Assembly: GCF_002954665.1 (NCBI RefSeq)
Contig: NZ_MSCM01000002.1
Coordinates: 1,433,303 to 1,497,302, forward strand
Direction: 5' to 3'
From: Polaribacter glomeratus
GTDB taxonomy: Bacteria; Bacteroidota; Bacteroidia; Flavobacteriales; Flavobacteriaceae
DNA length: 64,000 bases
Shown: piece by piece, positions 1 to 8,168 of the stretch
Layout of the letters: each line of letters opens with the position of its first letter
Position numbering within the stretch: position 1 is the stretch's first letter
Position numbers and translations under genes: made by a program
The notes under the pieces: generated by a model
The model's input: only the letters and a program-made list of their open reading frames with translations
Told to the model about the DNA's origin: nothing
Databases searched by the model: none

Positions 1-256
1 CCACGTATGTGTCTTTTCCTTCATGGTATGTAGTCATTTTTAGCATCCCATTTAATTCTGATTTATATTTTTTTCCTTTTATGTAATACGTTTGCTTATT
101 TCCAACAAACTGTTTAGATTGCTCATCGGTCATCTCGCCAGTTTTGTCCTGAAATTCAATTTTAAACTTTAAAATACCTTCAAAATTTTCTTGGGCATTT
201 ATAGTTAATTGAAATAATAGAACAAATAGCATTGATACTTTTTTAATTTTTCTCAT
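1..256 (-). CDS. Secreted protein of unknown function (3' end outside window)
   Basis: The ATG at 256 opens a reading frame that runs off the left edge, so only about the first 85 residues are visible. They begin with a basic stretch and a hydrophobic segment (MLFVLLFQLTINAQ) that looks like a Sec signal peptide with cleavage after NAQ, typical of Bacteroidota exported proteins. The mature part starts ENFEGILKFKIEFQDK and is beta-strand-rich and charged, as in small periplasmic or outer-membrane-attached proteins of the DUF4412 kind, but I cannot assign it to a family. It follows the nitroreductase gene by 26 bases on the same strand. Confidence 0.7.
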   Translation of the reverse strand, partial: MRKIKKVSMLFVLLFQLTINAQENFEGILKFKIEFQDKTGEMTDEQSKQFVGNKQTYYIKGKKYKSELNGMLKMTTYHEGKDTYV

Positions 257-282
257 AATTTTTTTTGTAAATATCTTTAATT

Positions 283-1020
283 TTAAACCTCTTTATAAAC
301 TTCTTCAAACGGAATTCTAAAACGCTCGCCGTAAACTCCTTCTGGTTTTCTAATTCCGCAAGAAACTATCATATTTATTTCGCATCCAAAAGGCAAACCT
401 AATAAGTTTTTTACACGCCAGGTATCAGAACCTTCCATTGGGCAAGTATCATAGCCTTCTGCAGCCATAGAAAGCATAAAGTTCTCAGCAGCCAGACCAC
501 AAGTTTTATGAGCAACAATTCGCATATCGCTGTGTCTAACTTGTCTATAAATGGGTTTAAAAAGTCCGATAACAAGAATCAATAAATATTTAAATAACCC
601 CAATACTCCAAAGAAATCTGCATATGCAAAAGGAATGATTTTTCCGTAATAATTTCTTGCTACTTTTTCTCTACTGCTTTGTTTCTCTTTAGGGTTATTT
701 GCGCCAAAAGTAGTGTCTAAAAAACTTAAATTCGCTTTGGCTCTTTTTTTCCATAAATCTTTTCTCGAAACAAAAATAACTAGTTGCTGCGCTGTTCTTG
801 CTGCATTTTGATTAAAGCAAAAAGGTGCTATTTGAGCAATAATATCTTTTGAAGTAATATGATAAAATTCCCACAACTGCATGTTACTGCTGTTTGGCGC
901 TAAGGTAGCTAGCTCAATGCATTTTTTTACAATGCTTTTATCTATTGGTTTTTCTGCATCATAAACTCTCACGGAACGTCTATAATGTATTGCTTCTGAA
1001 ACTGTTTTTTTTGGCAACAT
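283..1020 (-). CDS. Nitroreductase family protein
   Basis: The 245-residue product belongs to the FMN-dependent nitroreductase fold: the N-terminal segment with RRSVRVYD and the LATLAPNSSNMQLWEFY stretch form the usual FMN-binding beginning, and GLAAENFMLSMAAEGYDTCPMEG near residues 175-197 matches the conserved second half. Such enzymes reduce nitro compounds, quinones or flavins with NAD(P)H in the cytoplasm. A central insertion (about residues 95-160) containing a hydrophobic helix makes it longer than the minimal 200-residue family members. It starts 7 bases after the AlkB-type gene, so the two are probably co-transcribed. The true substrate cannot be read from sequence. Confidence 0.85.
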   Translation of the reverse strand: MLPKKTVSEAIHYRRSVRVYDAEKPIDKSIVKKCIELATLAPNSSNMQLWEFYHITSKDIIAQIAPFCFNQNAARTAQQLVIFVSRKDLWKKRAKANLSFLDTTFGANNPKEKQSSREKVARNYYGKIIPFAYADFFGVLGLFKYLLILVIGLFKPIYRQVRHSDMRIVAHKTCGLAAENFMLSMAAEGYDTCPMEGSDTWRVKNLLGLPFGCEINMIVSCGIRKPEGVYGERFRIPFEEVYKEV

Positions 1021-1027
1021 AAATGGA

Positions 1028-2062
1028 TTATGATATTTTTTTTAGACTCTTATTCATCACCAAAAACCATAAAGGAGGAAAAAATGAAAGTAACATCATT
1101 CCTGGGTAACCGGTTGGCATTTGCGGACTTTCTGGGTCTGTTTTTAAAAGTTGATAGTGTTTAGATCCGTTATAATGATGATCTGAATGACGCGATAAAT
1201 TGAATAGTAAAACTTGCCCAACTTGATGGTCTGAGTTCCAAGAATGATTGCGTTTTACACGCTCATAACGTTCTTGATCGTTCTTTTTTCTAAGCAAACC
1301 ATAATGTTCTATATAATTTACGGTTTCTAATAAAGTAATGCCAATAATAGCTGCAATTATAAAATAAATGAGCACTGTTTTTCCGAAGAAAAAGAAAATC
1401 AGACTTAAAAACAGCAAATTGCAAAAGGTGTAAACAAGCATTCTGTTTTGAAAGTGAAACCAACTTCTACTATTTTCATTCATTCTTTTGTTTTCTAGTT
1501 TCCAAGCTTGCAGGTAACTGGAGAAATGAGAGCGAATCCAAAAAGTATATAAAAGTTCGTTTTTTCTAGCAGTTGCAGCATCGTTGGGTGTTGCCACATT
1601 AAAATGATGACCGCCATTATGATACGGTAAAAAGTGCGTGTCTAAAGAAGTAAGCAATAAAAACTCACCAATAAATTGATCTAATCTACTTTTTCTATGT
1701 CCGAGTTCGTGACCTACATTAATGCCTAAAATTCCGCACATAATTCCCATTGAGAAAATACGTCCAAAAATTTCTGAATTCGTTAAATTAATTTCCTGTA
1801 TTGCATTAAAAAAGAACATCAGAAAAATTAACTGAATGGGTAAAGTAATATATAAAAGGTAGGTGTAAAATTTGTTTTCTTTTGCGGCTTTCTCTTGATC
1901 CTTACTAAAGTTTTCTTTATTTGGTTTGATAAAAAACTCTAACAAAGGCACAAATCCGAATATAAAAAAGGCAGGTAGAAAAGTGAGCGAACCTTTGCTG
2001 GTAAAAGAAATATACACTAAAAAAGGGATGATTAATACCGAAAAGTATTTTAGTGCTTTCAT
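1028..2062 (-). CDS. AlkB-type integral membrane alkane/fatty-acid hydroxylase
   Basis: The 344-residue protein has the histidine boxes of membrane di-iron hydroxylases of the AlkB family: HELGHRK at 118-124, HNGGHH at 148-153, the AlkB signature NYIEHYGL at 249-256 and HSDHH at 292-296. Hydrophobic segments near 8-44, 68-90, 100-116 and 210-248 give the expected multi-pass inner-membrane topology. Family members hydroxylate the terminal carbon of alkanes or related acyl chains using O2 and electrons from rubredoxin or ferredoxin. No rubredoxin gene lies nearby. It is followed at 7 bases by a nitroreductase. The family is secure; the alkane substrate is inferred, since flavobacterial homologues may act on other lipids. 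Confidence 0.85.
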   Translation of the reverse strand: MKALKYFSVLIIPFLVYISFTSKGSLTFLPAFFIFGFVPLLEFFIKPNKENFSKDQEKAAKENKFYTYLLYITLPIQLIFLMFFFNAIQEINLTNSEIFGRIFSMGIMCGILGINVGHELGHRKSRLDQFIGEFLLLTSLDTHFLPYHNGGHHFNVATPNDAATARKNELLYTFWIRSHFSSYLQAWKLENKRMNENSRSWFHFQNRMLVYTFCNLLFLSLIFFFFGKTVLIYFIIAAIIGITLLETVNYIEHYGLLRKKNDQERYERVKRNHSWNSDHQVGQVLLFNLSRHSDHHYNGSKHYQLLKTDPESPQMPTGYPGMMLLSFFPPLWFLVMNKSLKKIS

Positions 2063-2099
2063 TATTTAAAAAGTAATTATTCTCTAAATATAAGAATAT

Positions 2100-2783
2100 C
2101 TAGCAAGCGTTCCAAATTACTTCATCTGGTGTAGGTGCAATTACAGAAACTTCGTCTTTAGTAACTGGGTGTATAAACACGATTTTTCTGGCATGTAAAT
2201 GAATACTTCCATCTTTATTACTTCTATTAAAACCGTATTTTAAATCGCCTTTTATTGGGAAACCTATAGATGCTAATTGCGCTCTAATTTGATGATGTCT
2301 GCCCGTTTCTAAATCAATTTCTAACAAAGAATAATTGTCTAATTTTTTAAGAAGCTGGTAATGTAAAATGGCTTTTTTAGAATCTGTAATTTCTTTAGGA
2401 TACACAGAAGATTTATTGTTTTTTGGATTCTTCTTTAGGTAATTAATTAACGTATCTTTTTCTTTCTTCGGATGGTCTTTTACAATTGCCCAATACGTTT
2501 TACTAATGTTTTTATCGCGCAACATTTTGTTTAATCGCTCTAAAGATTTGGACGTTCTCGCAAAAATAATAACCCCAGAAGTTGGTCTATCTAAACGATG
2601 AACAACACCTAAAAATACGTTGCCAGCTTTGTTGTATTTCTCTTTGATATATTCTTTAACAACATCACTTAAAGGTTTATCGCCAGTTTTATCGCCTTGG
2701 GTAATATCGCCAGAACGTTTGTTAACAATAATGATATGATTGTCTTCAAATAAAATTTGTAAGTTGTCTTTGTTAGAATGCAT
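2100..2783 (-). CDS. RluA-family pseudouridine synthase
   Basis: The 227-residue protein contains the RluA-family catalytic motif HRLDRPTSG at 62-70, with Asp65 as the expected nucleophile that isomerises uridine in RNA. The later ETGRHHQIRAQLA segment is the second conserved motif. It lacks the N-terminal S4 RNA-binding domain found in RluC and RluD, so it is a short RluA-like form and the target (23S rRNA or tRNA) is uncertain. It begins 6 bases after engB, and the pairing of two ribosome/RNA maturation genes suggests one transcript. Confidence 0.9.
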   Translation of the reverse strand: MHSNKDNLQILFEDNHIIIVNKRSGDITQGDKTGDKPLSDVVKEYIKEKYNKAGNVFLGVVHRLDRPTSGVIIFARTSKSLERLNKMLRDKNISKTYWAIVKDHPKKEKDTLINYLKKNPKNNKSSVYPKEITDSKKAILHYQLLKKLDNYSLLEIDLETGRHHQIRAQLASIGFPIKGDLKYGFNRSNKDGSIHLHARKIVFIHPVTKDEVSVIAPTPDEVIWNAC

Positions 2784-2789
2784 TGTCGA

Positions 2790-3401
2790 TTATTTAAAAT
2801 CTTTTGCAACATCTTCATTTACGCTACCAATAAAATCTAAAAACTCTTTACGTCCTAAACCAGTAGAAGATGAGGTTAAAAAAGTCATTGGTAACGTTTC
2901 CCAAGAATCTAGTAATATTTTTTTGTAAGCAGTAATTTGTTTGTTTAATTTAGAACTACCAAGTTTATCTGCTTTTGTAAAAACAAGACAAAAAGGAATT
3001 TGATTTTCTCCTAAAAACTGCATGAATTCAATATCAATTTTTTGAGGATCGTGTCTGCTATCAATCAAAACAAAGGTGCAAACTAATTGTTCTCTTTCTT
3101 TAAAATAGTTTTCTATAAAAAACTGAAAAATAGTTCTTTTCTTTTTTGAAATTTGAGCGTAACCATAACCAGGTAAATCTACCAAAAACCATTCTTCATT
3201 TATTTTAAAATGATTAATAAGTTGGGTTTTACCGGGTTTTCCAGAGATTTTGGCTAAATCCTTACGCTCCATTAACATATTAATTAAAGAAGATTTACCA
3301 ACATTTGATCGCCCTATAAAGGCGTATTCTGGTAATCTTTCTTTAGGAGCATTGATAACGTTGCTATTGCTCATCACAAAGTCTGCAGATCTTATTTTCA
3401 T
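2790..3401 (-). CDS. engB: Ribosome biogenesis GTP-binding protein EngB (YihA/YsxC)
   Basis: The 203-residue protein is a small TRAFAC-class GTPase. It has the P-loop GRSNVGKSS at 30-38, the G3 motif DLPGYGYA and the G4 motif TKAD, with the YihA/YsxC-specific GKTQLINHF switch region. Family length is about 200 residues. EngB is required for assembly of the large ribosomal subunit. It lies 36 bases after an alpha/beta-hydrolase gene and 6 bases before a pseudouridine synthase on the same strand. Confidence 0.96.
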   Translation of the reverse strand: MKIRSADFVMSNSNVINAPKERLPEYAFIGRSNVGKSSLINMLMERKDLAKISGKPGKTQLINHFKINEEWFLVDLPGYGYAQISKKKRTIFQFFIENYFKEREQLVCTFVLIDSRHDPQKIDIEFMQFLGENQIPFCLVFTKADKLGSSKLNKQITAYKKILLDSWETLPMTFLTSSSTGLGRKEFLDFIGSVNEDVAKDFK

Positions 3402-3437
3402 AATAGCAAGTTTATTTAAAATGTTTTCAGAGAATGA

Positions 3438-4202
3438 TTATATATTTCTAGATAAAAACCATTTATGAAGAATTGCATTAAATTCTTCTGGTTGTTCCAT
3501 CATTGCTGCGTGCCCACACTTATCAATCCAAAATAAATCTGAATTTGGTAATAATTTTTGAAAATCTTCGGCAACTTCAGGTGGTGTAACTGTATCTTGT
3601 CTTCCCCAAATAATACAAGTTGGTTGATCCATTTTAGGTAAATCGGCTGCCATATTGTGTCTAATAGCGCTTTTTGCAATGGCTAAAGTTCTAATAACAG
3701 AACTTCTGTCGTTTACAATTTTATACACATCGTCTACCATTTCTTTGGTTCCTATTGCAGGATCATAAAAAACAGCTTTGGTTTTTTGTTCTATGTATTC
3801 ATAGTTTCCTCTTTTAGGAAAACTGTCGCCCATTGCTTTTTCATACAAACCAGAACTTCCTGTAAGTACTAATGCAGTTACTTTTTCTTGGTAGTGTTTT
3901 GTAAAATATAAACCTATGTGACCTCCTAAAGAGTTACCTAGCAAAATTACTTTGTCTAATTTTTTATGCTCTAAAAATTCTTTTAAAAACTTTGCTAAGT
4001 TTTTAACATTTGTATCTAAAAGAGGTAGAGAATACAAGGGTAATTCAGGTATTAAAACTGTGTAACCATTTTTAGAAAAGTGATCAAATGTGCCTCCAAA
4101 ATTACTTAAAGTACCCATTAATCCATGTAAAACAATGATTGCAGGACCCTCTCCAGCTTCTGCATATGTAAACTTACCTTCAGTTTTTAACGTATCAATC
4201 AT
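3438..4202 (-). CDS. Alpha/beta-fold hydrolase
   Basis: With the start at 4202 the product is 254 residues (MIDTLKTEGKFTYAEAG). It has the oxyanion HGLMG motif at 26-30, the nucleophile elbow GNSLGG with Ser91, an acid in GRQDTVTPP and the catalytic His in KCGHAAMMEQP, as in MhpC-like hydrolases. An in-frame start at 4295 would add 31 residues, but a -7 promoter box on this strand at 4230-4237 would place transcription initiation downstream of it, and the extra residues are not conserved-looking. Substrate unknown. It is first in a probable hydrolase-engB-pseudouridine synthase transcript, divergent from mraZ. Confidence 0.85.
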   Translation of the reverse strand: MIDTLKTEGKFTYAEAGEGPAIIVLHGLMGTLSNFGGTFDHFSKNGYTVLIPELPLYSLPLLDTNVKNLAKFLKEFLEHKKLDKVILLGNSLGGHIGLYFTKHYQEKVTALVLTGSSGLYEKAMGDSFPKRGNYEYIEQKTKAVFYDPAIGTKEMVDDVYKIVNDRSSVIRTLAIAKSAIRHNMAADLPKMDQPTCIIWGRQDTVTPPEVAEDFQKLLPNSDLFWIDKCGHAAMMEQPEEFNAILHKWFLSRNI

Positions 4203-4229
4203 TGTTTTTTTTTTGATTTTCACTAATCG

Positions 4230-4237
4230 CAAATGTA
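4230..4237 (-). promoter_or_regulatory. Putative -7 promoter box for the hydrolase-engB transcript
   Basis: On the minus strand this reads TACATTTG, an exact match to the Bacteroidota -7 consensus TAnnTTTG. It would start transcription about 20 bases upstream of the ATG at 4202. No clear -33 TTTG was found at the usual distance. Confidence 0.5.
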
Positions 4238-4343
4238 GTTCTTTTTTATAACATAGAAATCCATTTCTAAATAAGCAGGTCTTAGTTTTTAACAATTTTA
4301 GAAGCTGTATAAATAAGCGGAATCGCTAATACTTATTAACAAT

Positions 4344-4370
4344 GTGGTAAAATGTGGTAAAAAGTGGTAA
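4344..4370 (+). promoter_or_regulatory. Three MraZ-box direct repeats upstream of mraZ
   Basis: Three exact copies of GTGGTAA lie at 4344-4350, 4354-4360 and 4364-4370, a strict 10-bp period, that is one DNA turn apart on the same face. MraZ is known to bind short G-rich direct repeats with this periodicity upstream of its own gene (TGGGN repeats in E. coli). The repeats cover the place where the -33 element of the mraZ promoter should be, which fits autorepression of the dcw cluster. Confidence 0.8.
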
Positions 4371-4378
4371 TTTTTATA

Positions 4379-4386
4379 TATTTTTG
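4379..4386 (+). promoter_or_regulatory. dcw cluster promoter, -7 box
   Basis: TATTTTTG is an exact match to the Bacteroidota -7 consensus TAnnTTTG. It would place the transcription start near 4393, about 15 bases before the chosen GTG start of mraZ. The third MraZ repeat ends 8 bases upstream. Confidence 0.7.
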
Positions 4387-4407
4387 ATATCTATAAAACA
4401 GTTTTTT

Positions 4408-4875
4408 GTGATAAACCTAATTGGTACATATGAATGTAGGGCAGATGCTAAAGGAAGGGTGATGATTTCATCAACTTTCAAAAAGCAATTGTCTTCTGTG
4501 TTACAAGATGGTTTTGTGGTAAAGAGAGCTGTTTTTCAGCCTTGTTTAGAGTTGTATCCAATGCAAGAATGGAACTTGATGATGGAGAAGATTAATAAAC
4601 TAAATAAGTTTAAGAAAAAGAATAATGATTTTATCAGAAGGTTTACAGCAGGTGTTCAACTTGTTGATATTGATGCTACTGGTAGAATTTTAATTCCTAA
4701 AAATCTAATGGATTTTGCCGGAATTGAAAAGCAAGTTGTCCTGTCTTCATCAGTAAATATTATTGAGATTTGGGATAAGGGTAAATATGAAAAGGCAATT
4801 GATGATGCAACGGTCGATTTTGCAGATTTGGCTGAAGAAGTAATGGGAAATACAGAAGAAGATGAAGTATCATAA
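4408..4875 (+). CDS. mraZ: Transcriptional regulator MraZ
   Basis: The product is 155 residues when started at the GTG at 4408 (MINLIGTYECRADAKGRVMI). It has two SpoVT/AbrB-like halves, each with the MraZ signature (RADAKGRVMI and DIDATGRILIP), as in all MraZ proteins of about 150 residues. A longer in-frame start at 4354 would begin inside the MraZ boxes and upstream of the predicted transcription start, so I reject it. MraZ assembles into a ring and represses or tunes the division/cell-wall cluster. The end overlaps rsmH by 14 bases. Confidence 0.93.
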   Translation: MINLIGTYECRADAKGRVMISSTFKKQLSSVLQDGFVVKRAVFQPCLELYPMQEWNLMMEKINKLNKFKKKNNDFIRRFTAGVQLVDIDATGRILIPKNLMDFAGIEKQVVLSSSVNIIEIWDKGKYEKAIDDATVDFADLAEEVMGNTEEDEVS

Positions 4876-5770
4876 TCCAGTTTTATTGCAACAAAGTGTA
4901 GATGCCTTGGCTATTAAAGAAGGTGGCGTTTATGTGGATGTTACTTTTGGTGGCGGAGGTCATTCAAGAGAAATATTGAAAAGATTAGGAAGTAAAGGAA
5001 AATTGTTTGCATTTGATCAAGATCCAGATGCTTTAGTAAATATTATTGAGGATGAGCGTTTTGTTTTAATTCCAGAGAACTTTAGATACATTTCTAGATT
5101 TTTAAGATTTAACGGAGTTCGAAAAGTAGATGGTGTTTTGGCAGATTTAGGCGTTTCTTCTCATCAATTTGATGAAGCAGAAAGGGGTTTTTCTACGCGT
5201 TTTGATGGTGATTTAGATATGAGAATGAATCAGAAGTCTAAAACATCAGCAAAAGAAGTGATCAACACGTATTCAGAAGAAAAATTAGCGGAAATATTGT
5301 TTCAATATGGAGAGTTAAGAAACTCAAGAAATATTGCAAAGACGATAGTGGAAGAGAGGGCAAAAGAAAAAATCGAGACAAGTTTTCAGCTAAAAAGTGT
5401 CTTAAAAAAATATTTACCAAACGCAAAAGAGCATAAAATTTTAGCACAAATTTTTCAAGCCGTTCGAATTGAGGTAAATGAAGAGTTAGAAGCTTTAAAA
5501 GAATTTTTAACTCAGATGCCTAATTTATTAAAAGATGAAGGTAGGTTAAGTGTAATTTCTTATCACTCTTTAGAAGATAGACTGGTAAAAAGATTTATAA
5601 GTTCTGGTTTGTTTAGTGGCGAACTTGAGAAAGATGTTTTTGGGAATACAGACGAGCCTTTAAAGAAAGTAGGAAAGTTGATTGTTCCTTCATCCGAAGA
5701 AATAAAAATAAACAACCGATCTAGAAGTGCAAAATTAAGAATTGCAACATTAAAAAGCAACAAGCAATAA
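4862..5770 (+). CDS. rsmH: 16S rRNA (cytosine-1402-N4)-methyltransferase RsmH
   Basis: The 302-residue protein begins with the family hallmark MKYHNPVLLQQSVDAL and the SAM-binding DVTFGGGGHSREIL. Other family blocks are DGVLADLGVSSHQFD, RGFSTRFDGDLDMRM and the C-terminal YHSLEDRLVKRFI. RsmH (MraW) methylates N4 of C1402 in 16S rRNA in the P site and is the usual second gene of dcw clusters. It overlaps mraZ by 14 bases in another frame, indicating coupled translation. Confidence 0.97.
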   Translation: MKYHNPVLLQQSVDALAIKEGGVYVDVTFGGGGHSREILKRLGSKGKLFAFDQDPDALVNIIEDERFVLIPENFRYISRFLRFNGVRKVDGVLADLGVSSHQFDEAERGFSTRFDGDLDMRMNQKSKTSAKEVINTYSEEKLAEILFQYGELRNSRNIAKTIVEERAKEKIETSFQLKSVLKKYLPNAKEHKILAQIFQAVRIEVNEELEALKEFLTQMPNLLKDEGRLSVISYHSLEDRLVKRFISSGLFSGELEKDVFGNTDEPLKKVGKLIVPSSEEIKINNRSRSAKLRIATLKSNKQ

Positions 5771-5784
5771 GCGTTAGGAGTTAA

Positions 5785-5819
5785 GCCTAAAGTCTAAAGC
5801 TCAAAGCCTAAAGCTATTA
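5785..5819 (+). repeat. Heptamer tandem repeat between rsmH and ftsL
   Basis: The short rsmH-ftsL spacer holds five consecutive 7-base units: GCCTAAA, GTCTAAA, GCTCAAA, GCCTAAA, GCTATTA. The core CTAAA is shared with a second heptamer array at 59812-59838. It directly precedes the ftsL ATG, so it forms the leader between the two genes. Function unknown. Confidence 0.75.
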
Positions 5820-5820
5820 T

Positions 5821-6147
5821 ATGTCTAAAGTAAAAAAAGGTATTTATGATTTTTTAAGGGGAAGTTTCCTAACCGATGATTCTGCTTTTCAAAACTGGCG
5901 AATACTAATTTTTGTTGTAACGCTTTTATTAATCATTATTTCTAGCGGACACAGTGCTGATAAAAAGGTTATTAAAATATCAGAATTAAATAAAAGAGCA
6001 AGAGAATTAAGAGCAGAATATGTAGATACAGGTACCATTTTAATGCGAATGAAAATGGAATCTAGCATACGAGAAAAAGCAAAGGCAAGAGGATTAAAGC
6101 CTTCAGAAACACCTCCAAAAAAAATAAAAGTAACGTATAAAGACTAA
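5821..6147 (+). CDS. ftsL: FtsL-like cell division protein
   Basis: The 108-residue protein has a short cytoplasmic N-terminus, one membrane segment at about 27-43 (ILIFVVTLLLIIISSGH) and a basic, helical C-terminal part with heptad-like spacing (KISELNKRARELRAEY), the topology of FtsL. Sequence similarity to proteobacterial FtsL is low, as normal for this family; the assignment rests on size, topology and its place between rsmH and ftsI. FtsL forms a coiled-coil complex with FtsB/FtsQ that activates FtsWI at the septum. In Flavobacteria this gene is commonly labelled only as FtsL-like. It is 4 bases before ftsI. Confidence 0.85.
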   Translation: MSKVKKGIYDFLRGSFLTDDSAFQNWRILIFVVTLLLIIISSGHSADKKVIKISELNKRARELRAEYVDTGTILMRMKMESSIREKAKARGLKPSETPPKKIKVTYKD

Positions 6148-6151
6148 TAAA

Positions 6152-8167
6152 TTGGCAACTCACAAAAAAAGCATACTTACCAAATTCTACATAGTAGCTG
6201 CTTTTATGACGCTTTTTTTGTTTGCCGTAATTTTTAGGGTAATCAATATACAGTACGTTCAAGGAGAAAAATACAAAAAACTTTCTACAGAATTAACGAT
6301 TAGGCAAGATACAATTCGTGCTAATAAAGGAAATGTATACGCTGCGGATGGTAATTTACTAGCTACATCAATGTCTAAATTTACCATAAGAATGGATGTT
6401 GTTGCGGTAGACGGAAATGTGTTTGAAAAAAATTTAGTTGGGCTATCTAAAGAGCTTTCTAAAATGTTTGGAAAGCCTGTTTCTCATTATCAAAATAAAT
6501 TAAGAACTGCAAAGAAAAGAAAAAACAGGTATTTATTAATTGCTAGAAATGTTGGTTATAGCGATTATTTAAAGGTTAGAGAATTTCCTATTTTTAATTT
6601 AGGGGTTTATGGTGGTGGTTTTATTGCAGAACATAAAACAGTGCGTGCGCATCCTATTGGTAAAATTGCAGAACGCACCATTGGTTATGACGATTTTAGA
6701 GGAGAAGCTGGTATTGAGGGTGCTTTTGCAGATTTTATGCAAGGAGAAAACGGTTTACGTTGGAAACAGAAGTTTGCAAAAAATCAATGGAAACCAATCT
6801 CTGATGTAAATGAAAAAGAGCCAATTGATGGTCATGATATTATTACAACTATAGATGTAAATATTCAGGATATTACGCACCATGCTTTACTAAGTCAGTT
6901 AGAATATTATGAGGCGGATCATGGTTGTGCGGTAGTTATGGAAACTGCAACTGGCGAAATTAGAGCAATTTCTAATTTAGGAAAATCATCAAACGGTAAG
7001 TATTTTGAAAAAAGAAATTATGCGGTTTGGGAAAGTCATGAACCTGGTTCTACCTTTAAGCTAGCGAGTTTAATGGCTGCTTTAGATGATAAAGTAATAG
7101 ATACATCTACAGTTATCGATACAGAAAAAGGAATTTTTTATGTTAACAATAGAAAAGTTGAAGATTCTCACAGAGGCGGTTATGGTAAAATTTCTGCAGC
7201 AAGAGTTTTTGAAGTTTCGTCTAATGTTGGTATTGTAAAAATAATTAAAGAGCATTATGATGATGATCCTCAAAAATTTTATGATAAAATTGAAAAATAC
7301 GGATTCACAAAACCAATCGGTTTTCAAATAAAAGGAGAAGGAGTACCTTATGTGCCAAATCCTAAAGATAAAAATTGGAGCAAAATTTCATTAGAATGGA
7401 TGTCTTGGGGTTATGGAATTTCTGTTACACCGATGCAAATATTAACGTTTTATAATGCGGTTGCTAACAACGGCATCATGGTAAAACCTCGTTTTGTAAA
7501 AGAATTAAGAAGACATGATAAAACAGAGAAAATTTTTGAAACAGAAGTTATAAACCCTAAAATTGCTTCGGATGAAACGTTGAGGAAGCTTAGAAAAGTA
7601 ATGGAAAATGTAGTTGTAAGAGGTACTGCGGCAAACATTTATTCTCCTAATTTTTCGATGGCAGGTAAAACAGGAACTGCAAAAAAATACATGCCAAGAA
7701 TTAAAAATGACAAAGGCGAATGGGAAGGCGGTTATTATTCAACCAAAAATTACGTAGCTTCTTTTGTTGGTTTTTTTCCTGCAGATGAGCCAAAATATTC
7801 GTGCATTGTGGTAGTGCATAACCCTAATAAAGATACTGGGTATTATGGAAACTCTGTGGCTGCACCAATCTTTAAAGAAATTGCTCAAAAAATATACACA
7901 ACAACACCTATAGATAACCAAACGGTAGAAGATAAAGTTGAGTTTGCTTCTATAGATACCCAATACAAAGCATACAACAAAGCTATCGTTAAAGAGTATA
8001 CAAACGTACCAGATGTAGAAGGTATGTCTGGTATGGATGCAATTTCTTTATTAGAAAATATAGGATTAAAAGTAAAATTCTCTGGAGTTGGTAAAGTCAA
8101 TTATCAGTCTATAAAAAAAGGAGAAAAATTAGTAAAAGGAACAACCATTATTTTAAAACTTTCGTAA
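6152..8167 (+). CDS. ftsI: Septal peptidoglycan transpeptidase FtsI (PBP3) with C-terminal PASTA domain
   Basis: The 671-residue class B penicillin-binding protein starts at a TTG. It has an N-terminal membrane anchor (about 11-30), a dimerisation/pedestal domain, and a transpeptidase domain with the SxxK motif STFK (Ser300, Lys303), SSN (Ser356 to Asn358) and KTGT at 506-509. The last 60 residues (NVPDVEGMSGMDAISLLENIG and following) form a PASTA domain, usual for Bacteroidota and Gram-positive FtsI but absent from E. coli PBP3. It cross-links septal peptidoglycan together with FtsW, encoded downstream. Spacing to ftsL is 4 bases and to murE 1 base. Confidence 0.96.
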   Translation: MATHKKSILTKFYIVAAFMTLFLFAVIFRVINIQYVQGEKYKKLSTELTIRQDTIRANKGNVYAADGNLLATSMSKFTIRMDVVAVDGNVFEKNLVGLSKELSKMFGKPVSHYQNKLRTAKKRKNRYLLIARNVGYSDYLKVREFPIFNLGVYGGGFIAEHKTVRAHPIGKIAERTIGYDDFRGEAGIEGAFADFMQGENGLRWKQKFAKNQWKPISDVNEKEPIDGHDIITTIDVNIQDITHHALLSQLEYYEADHGCAVVMETATGEIRAISNLGKSSNGKYFEKRNYAVWESHEPGSTFKLASLMAALDDKVIDTSTVIDTEKGIFYVNNRKVEDSHRGGYGKISAARVFEVSSNVGIVKIIKEHYDDDPQKFYDKIEKYGFTKPIGFQIKGEGVPYVPNPKDKNWSKISLEWMSWGYGISVTPMQILTFYNAVANNGIMVKPRFVKELRRHDKTEKIFETEVINPKIASDETLRKLRKVMENVVVRGTAANIYSPNFSMAGKTGTAKKYMPRIKNDKGEWEGGYYSTKNYVASFVGFFPADEPKYSCIVVVHNPNKDTGYYGNSVAAPIFKEIAQKIYTTTPIDNQTVEDKVEFASIDTQYKAYNKAIVKEYTNVPDVEGMSGMDAISLLENIGLKVKFSGVGKVNYQSIKKGEKLVKGTTIILKLS

Positions 8168-8168
8168 G

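Noticed and set aside
4203..4295. Extension of the alpha/beta hydrolase to 4295
   Set aside because: The -7 box at 4230-4237 would put transcription start downstream of that codon, and the added residues lack conservation signs.
4354..4407. Longer N-terminus for mraZ
   Set aside because: It would start inside the MraZ boxes and upstream of the predicted transcription start; the GTG at 4408 gives the normal family length and N-terminal motif.
5785..5819. Heptamer array considered as a CRISPR-like array
   Set aside because: Units are 7 bases with no spacers and no cas genes nearby; it is a simple tandem repeat.
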